A DNA stretch of 6,859 bases from assembly GCA_900753135.1 (NCBI GenBank), contig CAADXZ010000129.1:1-6859 (forward strand), read 5' to 3'. This DNA is from Clostridia bacterium (GTDB lineage Bacteria; Bacillota; Clostridia; TANB77; UBA1234). Below the pieces are notes generated by a model. That model did no database searches. It was not told the DNA's origin and worked only from the letters and a program-made list of their open reading frames with translations. Below are positions 1 to 5,762 of this stretch, one piece after another (the stretch's first letter is position 1; every line of letters starts with the position of its first letter). The position numbers were made by a program, and so were the translations under genes.

Positions 1-227
1 TAACAGATTTGCAACCTTTTATGTATTGATTTTCTTTCCTATTACACAAAAAAACTTTAATTTATGCGAGAGATTTTCTTCCTTTCTGTCGAAAACTCTC
101 GAGGGACGAAAGAATGAAAATCGAAGATTTTCATCTTTCTTGTGCGAGAGATTTTCTCTTTTTCAGTTGAAAACTCTCAAGGGTCTAAAGACTGAAAAGC
201 GAAGATTTTCAGTCTTTCTTGTCACAC
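1..227 (+). repeat. Interspersed structured repeat, left copy
   Basis: The first 117 bases match 6743-6859 in the same orientation with only three differences (positions 28, 39 and 87 of this copy). The shared part holds a T/A-rich leader (1-65) and the first hairpin of a tandem hairpin block (66-222). The right copy is cut by the end of the window, so the true downstream limit is unknown; 222-227 is set by the end of the second tandem unit. The left limit is also cut: in the right copy the repeat is preceded by a 14-nt sequence, GTGTAATAGGAAAG, that is the exact reverse complement of 34-47 here. An open frame runs through it (26-256), but it has no ribosome binding site and its codons merely follow the hairpin arms, so I treat the element as non-coding. 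It could be a BIME-like or MITE-like element, or a structured RNA; the sequence does not decide. Confidence 0.85.
66..222 (+). repeat. Tandem pair of ~78-nt two-hairpin units
   Basis: Unit A is 66-143 and unit B is 144-222; both begin GCGAGAGATTTTCT and end CTTTCTTGT. Each folds into two hairpins. In A, 67-78 pairs with 91-101 (bulged A73) and 108-121 pairs with 127-139 (bulged A113). In B, 146-156 pairs with 169-178 (bulged A151) and 187-198 pairs with 206-217, a perfect 12-bp stem. Where the units differ, pairing is mostly kept: B replaces the bulged A of unit A's second stem with a full C-G pair. This suggests selection on structure rather than on a protein. The four hairpins are not followed by a T-run, so they do not look like terminators. 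Confidence 0.8.
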
Positions 228-254
228 TTTTATTTATATCTCGTATTATATACT
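219..254 (+). promoter_or_regulatory. Candidate promoter for the Cys/Asn-rich gene
   Basis: Two readings are possible. As a sigma-A promoter, TTGTCA (219-224) lies 19 nt before TATTAT (244-249), a rather long spacer. As a late-sporulation sigma-K-like promoter, CACA (223-226) lies 15 nt before CGTATTATA (242-250), close to the Bacillus pattern mACm-N16-CATAnnnTA with one mismatch in the -10. A second -10-like TATACT sits at 249-254. The upstream part overlaps the last bases of the repeat, so the repeat may have supplied promoter sequence. Assignment is tentative. Confidence 0.3.
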
Positions 255-290
255 AAATGGTTAAGTTCATTATAAGGAGGGAAAATATAA

Positions 291-734
291 ATGTGTGCTT
301 GTAATACTTGGGGAAATTTAGGTATAAATAACAACAACCTTTACAACAATAATATGGGAGTACTTGACTTAAATGATTCTAACAACTGTGGTTGTGGAAA
401 TAATACAGGAAATCTCGGAACAAGTTCATCTAATTGTAGTGCATGTAATGACAATGGAAATTTAGGAACAAATAATTGTCCTTGCAATAGCTGTAATTCT
501 AGAAATAACACAGCCACATTAGGTGCAAGTGATAGAAATTTAAATGATGCACTCGCTAATAACATTGGTAGAAGATGTTGTTGCGAATTCGTTGTTGGAA
601 ATACTCTTGTAAAAAGAAGTGGCATACTTTGTCAAGTAGGTAATAATTATATTGCTCTTGCTTCTAATAATAGCAATTGCAATACTTGCATGTTCTGTAG
701 TACTTGCAATTTGAATTTTATACGCATAGAGTAA
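291..734 (+). CDS. Cys/Asn-rich small protein, spore-surface-like (function unknown)
   Basis: A 147-residue protein preceded by a strong ribosome binding site, AAGGAGGG (274-281), 9 nt before the ATG. I do not recognise a named family. Residues 1-80 are low-complexity and Asn/Ser/Gly-rich with recurring G-N-L-G cores at 8-11, 40-43 and 56-59 and a variant at 75-78, interleaved with CxC and CxxC pairs (33/35, 49/52, 63/65/68). About a quarter of all residues are Asn, and there are 17 Cys, including a Cys triplet at 96-98 after Arg-Arg. The C-terminal 50 residues look folded, with alternating hydrophobic residues and the core G-I-L-C-Q-V-G-N-N-Y-I-A-L, then regularly spaced Cys (130, 133, 136, 139). 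This resembles small beta-barrel proteins of spore coats in Firmicutes. No signal peptide or membrane segment is visible. A spore coat or other disulfide-crosslinked surface role is inference; metal binding is an alternative. It is a single-gene unit ending at the hairpin 753-804. Confidence 0.8.
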   Translation: MCACNTWGNLGINNNNLYNNNMGVLDLNDSNNCGCGNNTGNLGTSSSNCSACNDNGNLGTNNCPCNSCNSRNNTATLGASDRNLNDALANNIGRRCCCEFVVGNTLVKRSGILCQVGNNYIALASNNSNCNTCMFCSTCNLNFIRIE

Positions 735-752
735 AATTTTAAACTACAATTC

Positions 753-815
753 AATTCCTAAATCAAAGAATAGCAACTTGAATGCTTTCAATGATTTAGG
801 AATTTTTCTATTTTA
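753..815 (+). terminator. Intrinsic terminator of the Cys/Asn-rich gene
   Basis: A perfect 13-bp stem (753-765 with 792-804) encloses a 26-nt loop that itself can form a small TTGAA/TTCAA stem. It is followed by TTTTCTATTTTA. It lies 18 nt after the stop codon. The T-rich tract is on the + side, so it mainly serves the upstream + gene, although the stem also separates it from the convergent pseudouridine synthase gene. Confidence 0.75.
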
Positions 816-832
816 TATAAGAATATATATTT

Positions 833-1708
833 CTATAAATTATATGTTTCAATTACATTTTTCATATCATCAAAAAGAGGAGCCTCTATTGTAACATTTT
901 CTTTTGTTATTGGGTGAGCAAATGATATTCTCCAAGCGTGCAAGGATTGCCTATTTATAATTTTTGTTTCTGTTCCATAAAGTGAATCGCCTAAAATATA
1001 ATTTCCAAAATAAGCAAAATGTACGCGAATCTGGTGAGTACGTCCTGTAGCTAATTCTACATGAACTAAAGAAAGAGATTTGTCAGATGATTCACTAATA
1101 ACATCATAGTAAGTAATGGCTTTTTGACCATTCAAACTAACTTCTCTTTCCATTATTGAACCTTCTTTTCTAGCTATTGGCAAATCTATTTTACCAGTTT
1201 TATTTTTCATAACCCCTGTCACAATAGCTAAGTATTCTTTACGAATTACTTTTTGTTGTATCATCAATTCTTGTATGTATTCATTTTTAGCAAATAATAC
1301 AATTCCAGATGTGTCACGATCTAATCTATTTATAGCACGAATCTTTTTCTTGTTATTCAAATAAAACTTGATTCCATTTGCAAGTGTTCCATTAGGATGA
1401 TAAGAAGAAGGATGTACAACAATGCCTGCTGGCTTATTTACAGCAATTATATAATCATCTTCATACAATATATCCAATTGCATTTTTTCTGGCAAAATAT
1501 TATCTTCCTCTTCAAAATCTATATATACTTTAATTTTATCTTCCAAATGTACAATATAGCTTGAAAAAACAGGAATACCATTCACCAGTATTTTTTCATT
1601 CATTTTCAATTTATTTAATAGTCTTGCTGAAATATGTAATTTATCACGCAATATATGAGATATTTTTGAACCATTTTCTGCTTTTGAAACTTCATATTCT
1701 AGTATAAT
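833..1708 (-). CDS. RluA-family pseudouridine synthase (S4 domain)
   Basis: This enzyme isomerises specific uridines of structured RNA, most likely 23S rRNA, to pseudouridine. Counting from the TTG at 1651 (272 residues), the catalytic core shows VNKPAGIVVHPS (71-82), the active-site motif INRLDRDTSG (108-117; catalytic Asp111), ATGRTHQIRVH (201-211) and GDSLYG (221-226). The N-terminal S4-type RNA-binding region reads ISARLLNKLK and then ILVNG. That TTG has no ribosome binding site and would cut the usual start of the S4 domain. The frame stays open upstream to 1708, adding 19 residues (I-L-E-Y-E-V-S-K-A-E-N-G-S-K-I-S...) typical of this family. AAGGTG (1721-1716) sits 7 nt before an ATT codon at 1708-1706, so I place the start there (291 residues), although ATT is a rare initiator. 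It is convergent with the Cys-rich gene and divergent from pta. Which RluA paralogue it is (RluD-like or YjbO/YhcT-like) cannot be told by eye. Confidence 0.93.
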   Translation of the reverse strand: MILEYEVSKAENGSKISHILRDKLHISARLLNKLKMNEKILVNGIPVFSSYIVHLEDKIKVYIDFEEEDNILPEKMQLDILYEDDYIIAVNKPAGIVVHPSSYHPNGTLANGIKFYLNNKKKIRAINRLDRDTSGIVLFAKNEYIQELMIQQKVIRKEYLAIVTGVMKNKTGKIDLPIARKEGSIMEREVSLNGQKAITYYDVISESSDKSLSLVHVELATGRTHQIRVHFAYFGNYILGDSLYGTETKIINRQSLHAWRISFAHPITKENVTIEAPLFDDMKNVIETYNL

Positions 1709-1737
1709 TTTAAATCACCTTCTTTTTATTTTTAAAC

Positions 1738-1766
1738 ATAATACTCCATATATGACTTTAAATCAA
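1738..1766 (-). promoter_or_regulatory. Sigma-A promoter of the pseudouridine synthase gene
   Basis: On the minus strand TTGATT (1766-1761) is followed after exactly 17 nt by TATTAT (1743-1738). Transcription would begin near 1731, giving a leader of about 20 nt to the ATT start and its AAGGTG site. A TTG start at 1651 would instead leave a leader of about 80 nt without a ribosome binding site next to it, so the promoter position supports the longer protein. Confidence 0.65.
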
Positions 1767-1807
1767 TGTTTTTATCTATTCTGGAAGTTAAAATACAATT
1801 CAAAGTA

Positions 1808-1836
1808 TTGAAAAATAGAGTGAATCGTTGTATAAT
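1808..1836 (+). promoter_or_regulatory. Sigma-A promoter of the pta-ackA operon
   Basis: TTGAAA (1808-1813) and a consensus TATAAT (1831-1836) are separated by 17 nt. Transcription should start near 1843, about 40 nt before the pta start codon. The -10 hexamer overlaps the TTG at 1828 that opens the reading frame, which excludes that codon as the start. I see no CcpA-like palindrome overlapping the promoter. Confidence 0.8.
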
Positions 1837-1881
1837 CAAAACGGAATTTTTAAGAAATCAAAAGAGGAGATGTTGTATAAT

Positions 1882-2871
1882 ATGAGCTTTATTGATACTA
1901 TTAAAGAAAAAGCAAAGCTTTTAAACAAAACTATTGTACTTCCTGAAGGACACGATATTAGAGTGATTGAGGCAGCAAGAAAAATAACAGATGAGGGATT
2001 TGCAAAGGTTATATTAATTGGTGAAAGAGAAAAAATTGAACAAAATGCTGGTGATATCAAAACTTCTGATATTGAAATCATAAACCCAGTAACTTCTGAT
2101 AAATTTAATGATTATGCTAATGCATTTTATGAACTTAGGAAAGCTAAGGGGATGACTCTAGAAAAAGCAAACGAAATATTAAAAGACAATATATACTTTG
2201 GAACAATGATGGTTAAAATGGGAGACGCTGATGGTCTAGTAGCAGGAAGCATTTGCTCAACAGCTGATACTTTGAGACCTTCACTTCAAATACTAAAAAC
2301 AGCTCCTGGGGTTAAATTAGTTTCTTCATTCTTTATAATGAATGTTCCTAATTGTGAACTTGGAGAAAATGGTATGTTTTTATTCTCTGACTGTGGTCTT
2401 AATGTAAATCCTAATGAAGATGAACTTTCAGAAATAGCAATATCTTCTGCTAAAAGCTGGAAGGCATTAACAGGATTTGAACCAAGAATTTCTATGCTTT
2501 CATATTCTACGATGGGAAGTGCACCACTTACAGATATGACATCAAAGGTTATTAATGCAACTAAACTTGTTAAAGAAAAAGCACCAGAACTAAACGTAGA
2601 TGGTGAATTACAATTAGATGCATCAATAGTACCTGCAGTAGCTGCTCAAAAAGCTCCTAATAGTAGCGTTGCCGGAAAAGCAAATGTATTGATTTTCCCA
2701 GATTTAAATGCTGGAAACATTGGTTATAAATTAGTTCAAAGACTTGCAAAAGCAGAAGCATACGGTCCGATAACACAAGGTATAGCAAGACCAGTAAATG
2801 ACTTAAGTAGAGGATGTAGTGCTGATGACATAGTAGGTGTTGTGGCTATAACAGCTCTTCAAGCTGAATAA
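1882..2871 (+). CDS. pta: Phosphate acetyltransferase
   Basis: This cytosolic enzyme interconverts acetyl-CoA plus phosphate and acetyl phosphate plus CoA, the first step of acetate formation. The 329-residue protein has the usual length of the short Pta class, with no N-terminal regulatory extension. Visible motifs are TIVLPEGHDIRVIEAA (17-32), DADGLVAGS (115-123), STADTLRPS (126-134), SMLSYSTMGSA (204-214), DGELQLDAS (240-248), FPDLNAGNIGYKL (272-284) and the CoA/phosphate-binding region ARPVNDLSRGCSADD (302-316). Ser309, Arg310 and Asp316 there correspond to active-site residues described for the Methanosarcina enzyme. The frame is open further upstream, but the first part overlaps the promoter. 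The ATG at 1870 abuts the GAGGAG site (1864-1869), whereas the ATG at 1882 lies 12 nt after it and matches the family N-terminus (M-S-F-I-D). ackA follows after 50 nt with no terminator between, so the two form an operon. Confidence 0.97.
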   Translation: MSFIDTIKEKAKLLNKTIVLPEGHDIRVIEAARKITDEGFAKVILIGEREKIEQNAGDIKTSDIEIINPVTSDKFNDYANAFYELRKAKGMTLEKANEILKDNIYFGTMMVKMGDADGLVAGSICSTADTLRPSLQILKTAPGVKLVSSFFIMNVPNCELGENGMFLFSDCGLNVNPNEDELSEIAISSAKSWKALTGFEPRISMLSYSTMGSAPLTDMTSKVINATKLVKEKAPELNVDGELQLDASIVPAVAAQKAPNSSVAGKANVLIFPDLNAGNIGYKLVQRLAKAEAYGPITQGIARPVNDLSRGCSADDIVGVVAITALQAE

Positions 2872-2888
2872 ATATAAAATTTAATATA

Positions 2889-2921
2889 GAACGAATTTAC
2901 TTTCGTTCAGGGGGGGAAAAA
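2889..2921 (+). promoter_or_regulatory. Intercistronic hairpin and G-run ribosome binding site before ackA
   Basis: A perfect 7-bp stem (2889-2895 with 2902-2908, loop TTTACT) lies in the pta-ackA gap. One base later comes a run of seven G (2910-2916), then five A and the ackA ATG. The G-run is an AGGGGG-type ribosome binding site. There is no T-run, so the hairpin is not a terminator; it may protect the ackA message or space the two translation units. Confidence 0.55.
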
Positions 2922-4130
2922 ATGAAAATATTAGTAGTAAATTGCGGTAGTTCATCATTAAAATTCCAATTAATAGATATGGAAAATGAGAAAGTACTAG
3001 CAAAAGGAAAATGCGATAGAATAGGCGCAGCAGAAGGAGAAATTGGTAGTCCTTTTATAGAATATAAAAGTGCAGGAGACAAGGTGAAAGAAGAATTACC
3101 ACTTCCTGATCACGTTGCAGCATTTAGAGCTGTAGTAAAATACCTAACAGACGAGAAAATAGGAGCAGTAAAATCTTTAAAAGAGATCTCTGCAATAGGA
3201 CATAGAATAGTAAATGCAGGTCCTTTCTTTAAAGAATCTACACTTGTAACACCAGAAGTTTTAGAAAGATTCAAGACAAAATCAATTCCATATGCACCAC
3301 TTCATAATCCAGCAGCTTTACAAGGTATAAACGCTTGTTTTGAAACAATGGAAGGAATTCCTCAAGTATTAGTATTTGATACAACATTCCATCAAACAAT
3401 GCCAGAAAAGGCATTTATGTATGGATTGCCATATGACTGGTATGAAAAAGACGGTGTTAGAAGATATGGTGCACATGGTATGTCACATGAATTTGTAACA
3501 TTAGAAGCAGCAAGACTATTAGGAAAGAAACCAGAAGAAATTAATATGATTTCTTGTCATTTAGGAAATGGTTCTTCAATAACAGCTGTTAAAAATGGTA
3601 AATGTGTAGATACATCAATGGGATTCACTCCATTAGAAGGACTAGTAATGGGAACAAGATCTGGAGATATAGATCCTGCAATCATAGAATTTATAATGGA
3701 CAGAAGAGGAATTGATATACATGAAATGCTAAATATATTAAACAAAAAATCTGGTCTTCTTGCATTATCTGGAAAAACAGGTGATATAAGAGATTTAAGA
3801 ATCCTTCGTGACTCAGGAGATGCTCGTGCTGCAATGGCACTTGATGTTCTTTGCTATAGAGTAAGAAAATATATTGGTGCATACATGGCTGTTTTAGGAC
3901 ATATTGATTGCATAACTTTTGAAGGTGGAATAGGAGAACACAATCCAGAGATAGTTAAAGGATGCATTGATGGTCTTGAAGAATTTGGAATAAAATATGA
4001 TGATTCACACTTGGGTGATGAAATGTACGAAGGTGTAATAAGCACAGAAGACTCAAAAGTAAAAATGTTTGTTATAGCAACAAACGAAGAGATTATAATA
4101 GCAAAAGAAGCTTTAAGATTAGTTAAATAA
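2922..4130 (+). CDS. ackA: Acetate kinase
   Basis: This cytosolic enzyme converts acetyl phosphate plus ADP to acetate plus ATP, or the reverse, completing the Pta-AckA route. The 402-residue protein is full length for the family (ASKHA fold) and starts MKILVVNCGSSSLKFQ. Conserved blocks are GHRIVNAG (93-100), PLHNPAALQGI (126-136), VFDTTFHQTMP (151-161), RRYGAHGMSHEFV (180-192), CHLGNGSS (212-219), MGFTPLEGLVMGTRSGDIDP (233-252), FEGGIGEHNP (333-342) and ATNEE (386-390). Asn7, Ser10, Ser12, Arg95, Asp153, His185, Arg246 and Glu389 or Glu390 occupy the positions of known substrate-binding and catalytic residues of the Methanosarcina enzyme. Translation uses the G-rich site at 2910-2916. It is co-transcribed with pta and followed 16 nt later by a strong terminator. 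Nothing looks broken. Confidence 0.98.
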   Translation: MKILVVNCGSSSLKFQLIDMENEKVLAKGKCDRIGAAEGEIGSPFIEYKSAGDKVKEELPLPDHVAAFRAVVKYLTDEKIGAVKSLKEISAIGHRIVNAGPFFKESTLVTPEVLERFKTKSIPYAPLHNPAALQGINACFETMEGIPQVLVFDTTFHQTMPEKAFMYGLPYDWYEKDGVRRYGAHGMSHEFVTLEAARLLGKKPEEINMISCHLGNGSSITAVKNGKCVDTSMGFTPLEGLVMGTRSGDIDPAIIEFIMDRRGIDIHEMLNILNKKSGLLALSGKTGDIRDLRILRDSGDARAAMALDVLCYRVRKYIGAYMAVLGHIDCITFEGGIGEHNPEIVKGCIDGLEEFGIKYDDSHLGDEMYEGVISTEDSKVKMFVIATNEEIIIAKEALRLVK

Positions 4131-4146
4131 ATAATAACAAGTAAAT

Positions 4147-4182
4147 GGCTCTGAGATTTAAAAAATCTTGGAGTCTTTTTTT
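4147..4182 (+). terminator. Intrinsic terminator of pta-ackA
   Basis: A 12-bp stem with three G-U pairs (4147-4158 with 4164-4175) and a 5-nt loop is followed by seven T (4176-4182). It lies 16 nt after the ackA stop codon. The ATG at 4145 that opens the next reading frame sits at its foot, so that ATG is not a gene start. Confidence 0.9.
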
Positions 4183-4208
4183 ATGCAAGAGAAAAGTAAA
4201 AAAAAGCA

Positions 4209-4237
4209 TTGACAAAGAACAGTTGTTCGTATATTAT
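4209..4237 (+). promoter_or_regulatory. Sigma-A promoter of the LysM gene, with a LexA box in the spacer
   Basis: A consensus TTGACA (4209-4214) and TATTAT (4232-4237) are separated by exactly 17 nt. The first LexA box (4217-4228) fills most of the spacer, so bound LexA would block RNA polymerase. Transcription should start near 4244, just upstream of the second box. A strong promoter covered by a repressor site fits a gene that is silent until DNA damage. Confidence 0.85.
4217..4228. promoter_or_regulatory. LexA operator 1
   Basis: GAACAGTTGTTC is a perfect GAAC-N4-GTTC inverted repeat, the core of the Gram-positive LexA (DinR) box CGAACRNRYGTTYG. The flanks are A on the left and G on the right. 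It lies between the -35 and -10 of the LysM gene promoter. Confidence 0.85.
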
Positions 4238-4251
4238 ATTAATTGTAATAA

Positions 4252-4263
4252 GAACAAATGTTC
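4252..4263. promoter_or_regulatory. LexA operator 2
   Basis: GAACAAATGTTC is a second perfect GAAC-N4-GTTC site, and its 5-bp arms extend to AGAAC/GTTCT (4251-4264). Its centre is 35 bp from that of operator 1. It lies in the 5' leader, overlapping nothing but ending one base before the AAGGAGG ribosome binding site, so it could act as a roadblock or allow cooperative binding. Confidence 0.85.
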
Positions 4264-4279
4264 TAAGGAGGCAATATAT

Positions 4280-4555
4280 ATGAAAATAGTTAATTTACCA
4301 AGATTTATAATTTCAATGATAATAATAGTTTGCATTTTATCTTTTATAACAAGTATGCTTACAACAAGAGTTTTTTCTGCAGCACCAATACAATATGATA
4401 GCATTGTAGTTTCTGAAGGAGACACACTTTGGTCTATCGCAAACAATATAGGCGGAAACGTAAATAAAAATATATATGAGATAAAAGAGATTAATAATTT
4501 AGAAAACTCTATAATATATGTTGGGCAAGAATTAAAAATTCCAACACAAATATAA
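4280..4555 (+). CDS. yneA: LexA-controlled membrane-anchored LysM protein, YneA-like division suppressor
   Basis: A 91-residue protein with a hydrophobic segment near residues 9-28, a possible signal-peptidase site around S-A-A-P (33-36), and one LysM peptidoglycan-binding domain (about 41-88: S-I-V-V-S-E-G-D-T-L-W-S-I-A ... V-G-Q-E-L-K-I-P). Size, architecture and paired LexA boxes match YneA of Bacillus and Listeria, which is induced in the SOS response and delays division at the cell surface. In Bacillus yneA sits beside lexA; no lexA is present here, so the naming rests on architecture and operators, not on close sequence identity. The frame is open back to 4145, but that part runs through the ackA terminator, the promoter and both operators. 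The ATG at 4280 lies 8 nt after AAGGAGG (4265-4271). The alternative is a generic LysM wall protein under SOS control. Confidence 0.85.
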   Translation: MKIVNLPRFIISMIIIVCILSFITSMLTTRVFSAAPIQYDSIVVSEGDTLWSIANNIGGNVNKNIYEIKEINNLENSIIYVGQELKIPTQI

Positions 4556-4648
4556 AAAATAAAATAAATAAAGGTAGAAAAAATTCTCATATAAGTTGAA
4601 GTTTTTTTATACAGTAGAAAAGTAAAAAATTATTCTCTTATAGCATAG

Positions 4649-4685
4649 AAAAAGCCCAAAGAAGTTAGTTATTCCATTGAGCTTT
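4649..4685 (-). terminator. Intrinsic terminator of the tyrosine recombinase gene
   Basis: Read on the minus strand, AAAGCTCAA (4685-4677) pairs with TTGGGCTTT (4659-4651) with one G-U pair. A bulged T and a further four inner pairs follow, and a run of T is at the 3' side (4653-4649). It lies 17 nt past the stop codon. The opposite strand has only a four-T tract (4683-4686), so it may give weak termination for the convergent LysM gene, for which I see only a T-run at 4602-4608 without a convincing stem. Confidence 0.7.
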
Positions 4686-4701
4686 TAGCACATTAATAAT
4701 A

Positions 4702-5712
4702 TTAATTTTGTTTAGGCTTATAATTTGCTAATGGGTTACTTTCAACAGCTTCTCTTATTTGTGAGTTATCAACGTGAGTGTATATTTCAGTAGTAGCAAC
4801 ACTCTCATGTCCAAGTATTTCTTGCAAAGCTCTAATATCGACATTGCCATATTGATACATTAATGTGGCAGCAGTATGTCTTAATTTATGAGTAGAATAA
4901 TTATCACCCAAACCACAGTACACTTTCAAATAGTTTTTTATTAAATTTTGAACAGTTCTTTTACTAATTCTAATTCTTCTTTCACTCAAAAACAAAGCAT
5001 CCTTGTCTTTTTCAGTGCACTCAATTGAGGCTTCAGGACGAACTTCAAGATATTCTTTAATAGCATCCATTGCCGCTTTATTTAAATATATAGTTCTTTC
5101 TTTATTACCTTTTCCTATAACAGTAAGCATTGCTTCATCAAATTTAATGTGGCTTATATTCATGCTTACCAATTCAGAAAGTCTCATACCACAATTTAAA
5201 AATAATGTAATTATAGCATAATCTCTAATCCTATTATCGTGTTGTTTTCCTGTAATTGGTGCATTTCTAACAGAATCAAGAAGAGTTGTACTTTGTTCAA
5301 GTGTTAAAAACTTCGGTAATCTTTTTCCTAATTTAGGGCTCTCAAGTTCTTTTGCAGGATTATCATCAATAACCCTAGCTTTAATATGCAAATACTTAAA
5401 GAAGCCTTTTATACTAGCGACCTTACGAGCACGAGTAGTTGCTGTATCTTGACAAACGTCCTTTAAATATCCCATATATTCATATATATCATTAATATCA
5501 ATCCTGTTAAGAAAATCAGAATTAATATCAGAAATTGTATCAATATCTTCTATTTTTAGTTTCTTATTATGAGTCTTCAGATCAGTCCATTTAATGAAGC
5601 GCAAGAAATTAACTAGATCATATCTATATTCGCGAATTGTACTAGCAGACTTATTTAAGTTTGAACTAAAATTTAAATAGTCTCTTAAATGTTTAGGTAA
5701 TCTGTCATCCAT
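4702..5712 (-). CDS. XerC/D-like tyrosine recombinase
   Basis: A 336-residue site-specific recombinase that breaks and rejoins DNA through a covalent phosphotyrosine. The N-terminal half (about 8-110) is a SAM-like core-binding domain with an extra charged stretch at 43-70. The C-terminal catalytic domain carries all expected residues: Arg177 in CGMRLSE, Lys201 in GKGNKERTIYL, His276 and Arg279 in THKLRHTAATLM, His302 in LGHESVATTEIYTHV and the nucleophile Tyr311. The short, compact form and the T-H-K-L-R-H and L-G-H-E-S motifs are those of XerC/XerD-type proteins rather than phage integrases, which usually carry an arm-binding domain. It starts at the ATG 10 nt after AAGGAGG (5729-5723). It is convergent with the LysM gene and alone in its transcript. 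Role in dimer resolution or in another element is undecided; I see no convincing dif or att site next to it. Confidence 0.93.
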   Translation of the reverse strand: MDDRLPKHLRDYLNFSSNLNKSASTIREYRYDLVNFLRFIKWTDLKTHNKKLKIEDIDTISDINSDFLNRIDINDIYEYMGYLKDVCQDTATTRARKVASIKGFFKYLHIKARVIDDNPAKELESPKLGKRLPKFLTLEQSTTLLDSVRNAPITGKQHDNRIRDYAIITLFLNCGMRLSELVSMNISHIKFDEAMLTVIGKGNKERTIYLNKAAMDAIKEYLEVRPEASIECTEKDKDALFLSERRIRISKRTVQNLIKNYLKVYCGLGDNYSTHKLRHTAATLMYQYGNVDIRALQEILGHESVATTEIYTHVDNSQIREAVESNPLANYKPKQN

Positions 5713-5753
5713 AAATAAAATACCTCCTTAATTGTCTAACGGAATACAAAAGT

Positions 5754-5762
5754 ATTATACCA
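5754..5762 (-). promoter_or_regulatory. Extended -10 promoter of the tyrosine recombinase gene
   Basis: Read on the minus strand, TGG followed by the consensus TATAAT (5762-5754) forms an extended -10 (TGnTATAAT). The -35 position, 17 nt upstream, reads TATGCA and is poor, as often seen when an extended -10 is present. The transcript would start near 5747, some 35 nt before the start codon. Confidence 0.6.

Noticed and set aside
66..222. CRISPR array
   Set aside because: There are only two units, they are directly adjacent with no unique spacers, the units differ from each other, and no cas gene is present.
26..256. 76-codon open frame through the left repeat
   Set aside because: It has no ribosome binding site, its protein simply repeats the tandem hairpin units (C-E-R-F-S and K-T-L blocks), and the region is better explained by conserved hairpins.
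341..625. 94-codon open frame antisense to the Cys/Asn-rich gene
   Set aside because: It is the complement of a repetitive Asn/Cys coding region, has no ribosome binding site, and the sense frame has a strong one plus a terminator.
1828..1881. Longer N-terminus for Pta starting at TTG 1828
   Set aside because: The codon overlaps the -10 hexamer of the promoter, and the added residues do not match the family N-terminus. The ATG at 1882 follows GAGGAG and gives the normal length.
4145..4279. Longer N-terminus for the LysM protein starting at ATG 4145
   Set aside because: The stretch encodes the ackA terminator, the promoter and both LexA boxes; the ATG at 4280 has an ideal ribosome binding site and yields a clean membrane-anchor N-terminus.
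4702..5712. Integrase of a prophage or integrative element bounded by the repeats as att sites
   Set aside because: The protein is a compact XerC/D type without a visible arm-binding domain, the interval carries housekeeping genes such as pta-ackA, and the repeats are long structured elements rather than short att cores.
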